NCBI GenBank assembly: GCA_947588995.1
Contig: CANPZI010000011.1
Coordinates: 32,325 to 96,324, forward strand
DNA length: 64,000 nt
Source: an uncultured Lachnospiraceae bacterium
Lineage (GTDB): Bacteria; Bacillota; Clostridia; Lachnospirales; Lachnospiraceae
Direction: 5' to 3'
Shown here: positions 59,645 to 64,000 of the stretch, in pieces
Layout: the number at the start of each line of letters is the position of its first letter
How positions within the stretch are numbered: the first letter of the stretch is position 1
The notes under the pieces: generated by a model
Database searches by the model: none
Told to the model about the DNA's origin: nothing
The model's input: the letters and a program-made list of their open reading frames with translations, nothing else
Made by a program: the position numbers and the translations under genes

Positions 59645-61542
59645 AAAAGAAAAACGCAGACGATATGACATTTAAAGAAAAAATAATTATCTTAAAACGG
59701 TGTATTAAATTCATAAATACTGCGGACAGAGGAATAATTTTACGAAATATTTTATCCATATTGCCTGATATAATAAGCAAATTTTCGGGAATTTTTCTTG
59801 CTTCTCTCGTAACAGACGGCGTGGTGAACGCAAAGCCCGTAAGGGAACTTATTTTCTTCGCGGTTATCATTTGCGGGATAAATTTAATTGTTTCTCTGAT
59901 GCGGAATATGATAAATGCAAAATATAACCGTCATAGTTTTCTTTACAACGAAAATACAAAAAGAAAGATCACCGAAAAGATTTTAAGTATTGATTATGTA
60001 AAAGCGGAAGATCCCGAAATATTAAATTCCGCGCAGGCGGCTAATAGTTATCTGAAAGGAAGTAATGTCAGCATTTTGGGCGTATACGAAAACATTGAAG
60101 GAGTGCTGCGCGGGGTTATTACAGTGATAACCGGAATTATCCTGATCGCTCCCGCCGTATTTTCAAAGTCGGAAAGCACGGACGGATTTATGGGATTTAT
60201 ATGTTCACCATGGGGAGCATTAGCGGTGTTTCTGATAATTATTCCTATTATTCTATTCAGATCCAAATTTGTTGATTCGGAAGCGTCAAAAATAGTGGGA
60301 AAAGTTTTTGGTGATAAAGAACTTCTTCAGGCGGACAGGACACAGGGTTATTTCAGTAATTATGCTCTCAGCAATTACCGAAGCGGAAAAGAGGTAAGAA
60401 TTTATGATGAAAGCAGCCTTGTTCTCGGAAAATATAATGAAAGCGCAAAAATATATCACAGGAAATGGACAAACTGTTGTTGGAAAATTATTTTAAAGAA
60501 CGGCGAAAACATTTTAACGACCTTTTTGATAAATATTCTGCTGTACGGTTTCACGGTGGCAAGAGCTGTCAGCGGAGCTATGACGGTTGGAGAAATAGTG
60601 GGATTTGTTATGTATTTCAATCAGATAAATCAGGGAATAACCAACATTTCAGATCATTTTTCGCAAATGCTTATAGCTGCGCCTTTCTGCAAAAAAGTAT
60701 TTGATTTTCTGGAAATTCCCGATGAAAAATATAAGGGAACTTTGCCCACCGAAAAACGTGACGACAACGAGTATGAATTTGCGTTTTCCCACGTTTATTT
60801 TAAATATCCCGGCACGGAAAATTATGTGCTGAAAGATATCAATATAAAATGGAAAATCGGCGAAAAAATGGCTCTTGTGGGACAAAACGGCTGTGGAAAA
60901 TCCACACTTGTCAAGCTGCTTTGCAGACTTTACGATCCTACCGAGGGAATTATTACGCTCAACGGCATCGACATAAAAAAATACAAATACGAAGATTATA
61001 TGGCGTTATTTTCCGTTGTATTTCAGGATTCAAAAATATTTTCTTTTTCCATGGCGGAAAACGTTGCCGCCGCTACCGAGTATGACAGCGCACAAGTCAC
61101 TGACTGCGTTATCCGCGTAGGTCTTGACGAACGCTTAAAAGCAATGGCACAAGGTATTGAAACAATTATGTATAAAGATTTTGACGAAACCGGCGTTGAA
61201 ATTTCCGGAGGGGAAATGCAGAAACTATGCCTTGCAAGAGCCGTTTATAAAGGCGCACCGTTTATTGTTCTGGACGAACCTGCCGCCGCTCTTGATCCTG
61301 TTTCCGAATATGACATTTACACGAAATTCAACGGGATCGTGGGAACGCGCACGGCGATCTATATTTCTCACAGACTCTCGTCCTGTCGTTTCTGCGATGA
61401 AATTACCGTTATGAACAACGGGGAAATCGTAGAACGCGGTTCACACAAAACGCTTCTGGCGAAAGACGGATATTACACGAATTTGTGGAATGCGCAGGCG
61501 AAATATTATCAAACAATGATTCCCGCAAAATATTCTCTGTGA
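59641..61542 (+). CDS. ABC exporter subunit 2 (fused membrane and ATPase domains)
   Basis: 633 residues, paralogue of the preceding gene and overlapping it by 4 bp. About six membrane helices (35-335), then Walker A GQNGCGKST (about 413), signature ISGGE (about 520), Walker B IVLDEPAAALD (about 541) and IYISHRLSS. Both subunits keep the catalytic Glu after Walker B, so neither ATP site looks dead. Probably half of an asymmetric exporter. The AT-rich codon pattern is shared with the three genes before it, marking them as one acquired unit. Confidence 0.9.
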   Translation: MKKKNADDMTFKEKIIILKRCIKFINTADRGIILRNILSILPDIISKFSGIFLASLVTDGVVNAKPVRELIFFAVIICGINLIVSLMRNMINAKYNRHSFLYNENTKRKITEKILSIDYVKAEDPEILNSAQAANSYLKGSNVSILGVYENIEGVLRGVITVITGIILIAPAVFSKSESTDGFMGFICSPWGALAVFLIIIPIILFRSKFVDSEASKIVGKVFGDKELLQADRTQGYFSNYALSNYRSGKEVRIYDESSLVLGKYNESAKIYHRKWTNCCWKIILKNGENILTTFLINILLYGFTVARAVSGAMTVGEIVGFVMYFNQINQGITNISDHFSQMLIAAPFCKKVFDFLEIPDEKYKGTLPTEKRDDNEYEFAFSHVYFKYPGTENYVLKDINIKWKIGEKMALVGQNGCGKSTLVKLLCRLYDPTEGIITLNGIDIKKYKYEDYMALFSVVFQDSKIFSFSMAENVAAATEYDSAQVTDCVIRVGLDERLKAMAQGIETIMYKDFDETGVEISGGEMQKLCLARAVYKGAPFIVLDEPAAALDPVSEYDIYTKFNGIVGTRTAIYISHRLSSCRFCDEITVMNNGEIVERGSHKTLLAKDGYYTNLWNAQAKYYQTMIPAKYSL

Positions 61543-61544
61543 TT

Positions 61545-61564
61545 CGCGCAGATATGCCTGCGCG
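61545..61564. other. short hairpin between the ABC exporter and the CDF gene
   Basis: CGCGCAG (61545-61551) pairs with CTGCGCG (61558-61564) in the 22-bp gap between two convergent stops. No T-run, so terminator function is uncertain. Confidence 0.35.
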
Positions 61565-62668
61565 CTAATCGCTGACATCACTGTCCAAGATTGCGATAAA
61601 CTCATACGCCGCGTACTGCTCTTTCATGCGCCTTATCATGTCCTCCTCGATTTTAGCCTTGTTCTCCGCCTTGAAATCAATGATCAGATCAAAGGATACC
61701 AGTTTTTTCTCCGTATCTACATAGAAGCCATGCAGCTGCAGGACTTCCGGATATTCCTGAACAAGAGCGGTCAACGCTTTTTTCATATCGGCAAAAACCT
61801 CCTCTACCGTATTGGAGGCATAGATGCCGACCGTCAGGATAATTCCAAATTCCCGATATACCTCTTCCGTGATCTGCCTGGTCAATCCGTGGATCTCTCT
61901 CGCCGTCATATCGTCCGGCAATTCAATATGCACGGAACCGATCAGCCGCTCCGGTCCGTATTGGTGCAGGAAGAGATCATATGCCCCCAATACTGCCGGA
62001 TTTTGGCAGATAAAGTCTTTTAACTCTGTGGACAGCCGGCTGTCCACCCTCGTCCCGATAATATTGCCGAGGCTTTCCAGCAGGATTTCTATTCCTGCTT
62101 TCAGAATAAAGACAGCGATCACAACGCCGAGGATTCCCTCAATGCTGACCGAAAATGCCATACTGACAACAGCCGCCGCGAGCGTAGAAAGGGAAATAAA
62201 CGCATCCATCACCGAGTCCGTGCCGGAAGCGGTCAGCGACTCCGAATGATACGTTTTTCCTGCCGCTTTGCTGTATCGGCCGAATATCAGCTTAACGGCC
62301 GCCGCGACCGCTATGATGACCAGCGATACCACAGAATAATTCGCCGCTTCCGGGTGGAGCATCTTGTCAAAAGATTCCCGAAAAGCCGCAAATCCGGCCA
62401 GCAAAATGATGCCCGCCACGGTGACGGAAGTGATATATTCGATCTTCCCATAGCCGTACGGATGCTTTTTATCCGGCGTCCTGGCGGCAAGCTTCGTCCC
62501 GATGATAGTCACGACTGACGACAGGGCGTCTGTCAGGTTATTGACACCGTCCAGAATGATCGCTATGGAACGGCTCAAAACACCCACCGTCAATTTGAAC
62601 GCCACCAGCACGGTATTGACCAAGATGCCGATCATGCTTATTTTTACGATCTCTTTTTCCCGATTCAT
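61565..62668 (-). CDS. cation diffusion facilitator family transporter (second copy)
   Basis: 367 residues. Six-helix CDF core with DGVNNLTDALSSVVTIIG (metal site of helix 2, N-N-D type) and GTDSVMDAFISLSTLAAA (helix 5 site), and HPYGYGKIEYI. The two domains after it are a ZT-dimer domain (about 205-290) and an extra C-terminal domain of about 75 residues (VLQLHGFYVDTEKKLVSFDLIIDF). The second is longer than in the copy at 8697. The metal-site residues differ (Asn in place of His/Asp), which often goes with Mn or Fe rather than Zn. GAAGGAAG before the ATG. Confidence 0.88.
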   Translation of the reverse strand: MNREKEIVKISMIGILVNTVLVAFKLTVGVLSRSIAIILDGVNNLTDALSSVVTIIGTKLAARTPDKKHPYGYGKIEYITSVTVAGIILLAGFAAFRESFDKMLHPEAANYSVVSLVIIAVAAAVKLIFGRYSKAAGKTYHSESLTASGTDSVMDAFISLSTLAAAVVSMAFSVSIEGILGVVIAVFILKAGIEILLESLGNIIGTRVDSRLSTELKDFICQNPAVLGAYDLFLHQYGPERLIGSVHIELPDDMTAREIHGLTRQITEEVYREFGIILTVGIYASNTVEEVFADMKKALTALVQEYPEVLQLHGFYVDTEKKLVSFDLIIDFKAENKAKIEEDMIRRMKEQYAAYEFIAILDSDVSD

Positions 62669-62733
62669 CTTCCTTCACTCCCGCTATGCCGTTTGCGCCG
62701 CATCATAGAAGACCTAATCCTGCTTCTATGTGA

Positions 62734-63588
62734 TTATTGCAGCAAGGATTCACACATGAAAGATTTGACTTTTTCCCCATCCGTATAACCTTTGTCATAA
62801 AGCCGTTTCATATCTGCCGGGTCACGGGACAGCGTACTGACGCCGCAGGTGTCATCCGGCGCGACGATCAGCGCTTTCCCCTGTCTTGCGTATTCCTGTG
62901 CCAGCGCAACTTCCTCATTGTATCGCTTCGCTCTCTGCCGCAGCTTTTCGGCAGCATTGGGATATCTTTTACGGATTCCGGCAGCCAGCTTCTCATCCTT
63001 TTCCGAGGTCCGCAGGATGTTCTCCGGCTTCGTCAGCAATACGACGACACGCTCGCATCCCAAAGCAAACGCTTTTTCCACCGGTACGGGATCACCCAGC
63101 GCTCCATCGTAATAGGGCGTTCCCTGAATAAAGTATGGCTTGCAGACAAATGGGATCGACGAGGACGCTTTAAATACGCTGTAATCATCCTGCCGAATAT
63201 CCCCTTTATCAAAATATTTTGCTTCTCCTGTCACGGCGTCTGCCGCCACAACCATAAATTCCATCGGATTGTCTCTCAGGGCTGCGTAATGAAGAGGATT
63301 TTCACCGTCGTGATTGCTGAGTGTGCCATAGACATAGTCCATGTCAATAAAAGAGCCTTTTCGTATGTAATTTCCTACACTCGCATACTGCTTTCTGAGA
63401 CCGTATTCCGTATAAAAAGTATAGTTGCGTCCCCTTTGCCCGGCGATAAAGGAGGCAAGATTCGCGCTCCCCGCCGATATGCCGATTCCAAGATCAAATC
63501 GAATATTCTGATCCAGACAGTAGTCCAGCACGCCGCAGGCATAAATCCCCCGGAATCCGCCTCCTACATCGATAATGCCGGTTTTCAT
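62734..63588 (-). CDS. patatin-like phospholipase
   Basis: A 284-residue cytosolic lipase of the RssA/YjjU type. Oxyanion loop GGGFRGIYACG (9-19), nucleophile elbow GISAG with Ser38, and the catalytic Asp161 in the DGA motif (YYDGALGDP). The C-terminal half has PEN/KDEKLAAGIRKRYPNAAEKL, seen in many bacterial patatins. It probably acts on membrane phospholipids; the substrate is not clear. AAGGAAG ribosome site. It is not tightly linked to its neighbours. Confidence 0.9.
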   Translation of the reverse strand: MKTGIIDVGGGFRGIYACGVLDYCLDQNIRFDLGIGISAGSANLASFIAGQRGRNYTFYTEYGLRKQYASVGNYIRKGSFIDMDYVYGTLSNHDGENPLHYAALRDNPMEFMVVAADAVTGEAKYFDKGDIRQDDYSVFKASSSIPFVCKPYFIQGTPYYDGALGDPVPVEKAFALGCERVVVLLTKPENILRTSEKDEKLAAGIRKRYPNAAEKLRQRAKRYNEEVALAQEYARQGKALIVAPDDTCGVSTLSRDPADMKRLYDKGYTDGEKVKSFMCESLLQ

Positions 63589-63644
63589 AGCACACCACTT
63601 CCTTCACTTGATCAATTTTAAATAAATCCTAAACATTTGCAAAA

Positions 63645-63671
63645 GAGACAGAACCAACACGATTCTGTCTC
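63645..63671 (-). terminator. terminator of the RelE/ParE pair
   Basis: GAGACAGAA (63645-63653) pairs perfectly with TTCTGTCTC (63663-63671), loop 9 nt. On the minus strand it is followed by TTTTGC, just after the toxin remnant's stop. Confidence 0.75.
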
Positions 63672-63684
63672 ATTGTACGAATTT

Positions 63685-63917
63685 TCAATTATTTTGTTGT
63701 ATCCAACGCTGCAGGATAAACTGCCAGTTCATTCCGTCCTGCATCACGCGCAGAATGGTAACCTTTTTCTTCTGTTCATCTATCACATAAAACAGTAGAT
63801 ATGTATCGGCTGATTTCAGGCGGATTTCAAATGATCCAAAATATATTTCTTTATATCTTTTACATCTTGTTTTCCGCTCTCAGCAATCTCTACATGGTAC
63901 TGACCTTTCATATGCAT
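63685..63917 (-). pseudogene. RelE/ParE-family toxin with internal deletion and frameshift
   Basis: The first frame reads MHMKGQYHVEIAESGKQDVKDIKKYILDHLKSA and stops at 63816. The next frame continues FEIRLKSADTYLLFYVIDEQ...VTILRVMQDGMNWQF and stops at 63685. These are the N- and C-terminal parts of a RelE/ParE mRNA interferase, but about 40 middle residues are gone and the frame has changed. The antitoxin gene ends 2 bp upstream. Active toxin is unlikely. Confidence 0.7.
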
Positions 63918-63919
63918 CC

Positions 63920-64000
63920 TTAGATCCTGTCTATTTCCTCCCATGCTTCCTCTATGGTCTGTGTCCGTCCCTGCTCCATTTCATCTATTGCTTCATCCAG
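63920..64000 (-). CDS. C-terminal end of an antitoxin (partial, window edge)
   Basis: 26 residues ending GRTQTIEEAWEEIDRI, acidic and helical, typical of the toxin-binding tail of RelB/Phd-type antitoxins. The frame stays open to the window edge. It is 2 bp before the toxin remnant, the usual antitoxin-toxin order. Confidence 0.6.
   Translation of the reverse strand: MDEAIDEMEQGRTQTIEEAWEEIDRI

Overview
The window looks like the chromosome of a spore-forming, Gram-positive anaerobe of the Clostridia, most likely a Lachnospiraceae. This is inferred from strong AGGAGG-type ribosome sites, a 4Fe-4S-type purF with propeptide, YtaF and SpoIID-like proteins, YesM/YesN and LytTR signalling, a CIRCE element, and the DUF5716/DUF5717 gene pair. 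No rRNA, tRNA, CRISPR array, insertion sequence or phage gene was found. Most of the window is GC-rich housekeeping and regulatory DNA. Two stretches (about 24.1-25.7 kb and 55.1-61.5 kb) are visibly more AT-rich and carry accessory genes.

Layout. 0-12.3 kb: HAD phosphatase, LysR regulator, secreted ComEC-type metallo-beta-lactamase protein, purA, a Zn/Cd P1B-ATPase with a palindromic operator in its promoter, a DUF5722 glycosidase-like protein, a cation diffusion facilitator, a SpoIID-like protein with LysM repeats, and an orphan LytTR regulator. 12.4-22.6 kb (minus strand): purB, a structured intergenic region, purF, and upstream of purF a four-gene operon of unknown function (DUF5717, ASKHA-like DUF5716, TPR-like protein, membrane coiled-coil protein). 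22.7-25.7 kb (plus strand): a second SpoIID-like protein, then an MqsR-like toxin with a zinc-finger/HTH/Panacea antitoxin. 25.8-35.4 kb (minus): htpG under CIRCE, a PrsA-like foldase, ilvE, a cytosolic hybrid kinase, folA, thyA and a beta-CASP nuclease. 35.5-41.4 kb: ytaF, a Ca2+-type P-ATPase, greA, and an OmpR/kinase pair.

41.5-52.7 kb (minus) is a sugar-sensing and uptake block: lipoprotein, membrane-anchored periplasmic-binding protein, YesM kinase, YesN regulator, a second binding protein, then chvE-mmsA-mmsB. The order suggests that the binding proteins feed sugar information to YesM/YesN, which then drives the transporter. 53.0-55.1 kb is an AgrA/AgrC-like pair. 55.1-56.1 kb holds a CptIN-type type III toxin-antitoxin locus whose promoter and RNA repeats look intact but whose toxin is broken, and an internally deleted aminoglycoside nucleotidyltransferase. 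56.2-61.5 kb is a LytTR regulator, a GHKL kinase and a two-subunit ABC exporter. Its promoter carries 14-bp direct repeats at an exact 20-bp period, one of them inside a terminator hairpin. The right end has a cation diffusion facilitator, a patatin phospholipase, and a RelE/ParE toxin-antitoxin pair whose toxin is also internally deleted.

The strongest candidates for undescribed biology are the four-gene DUF5717/DUF5716 operon, the MqsR/Panacea chimeric toxin-antitoxin module, the type III locus with a dead toxin, and the LytTR repeat/terminator switch. All functions are read from sequence and remembered family features; no database search was run.
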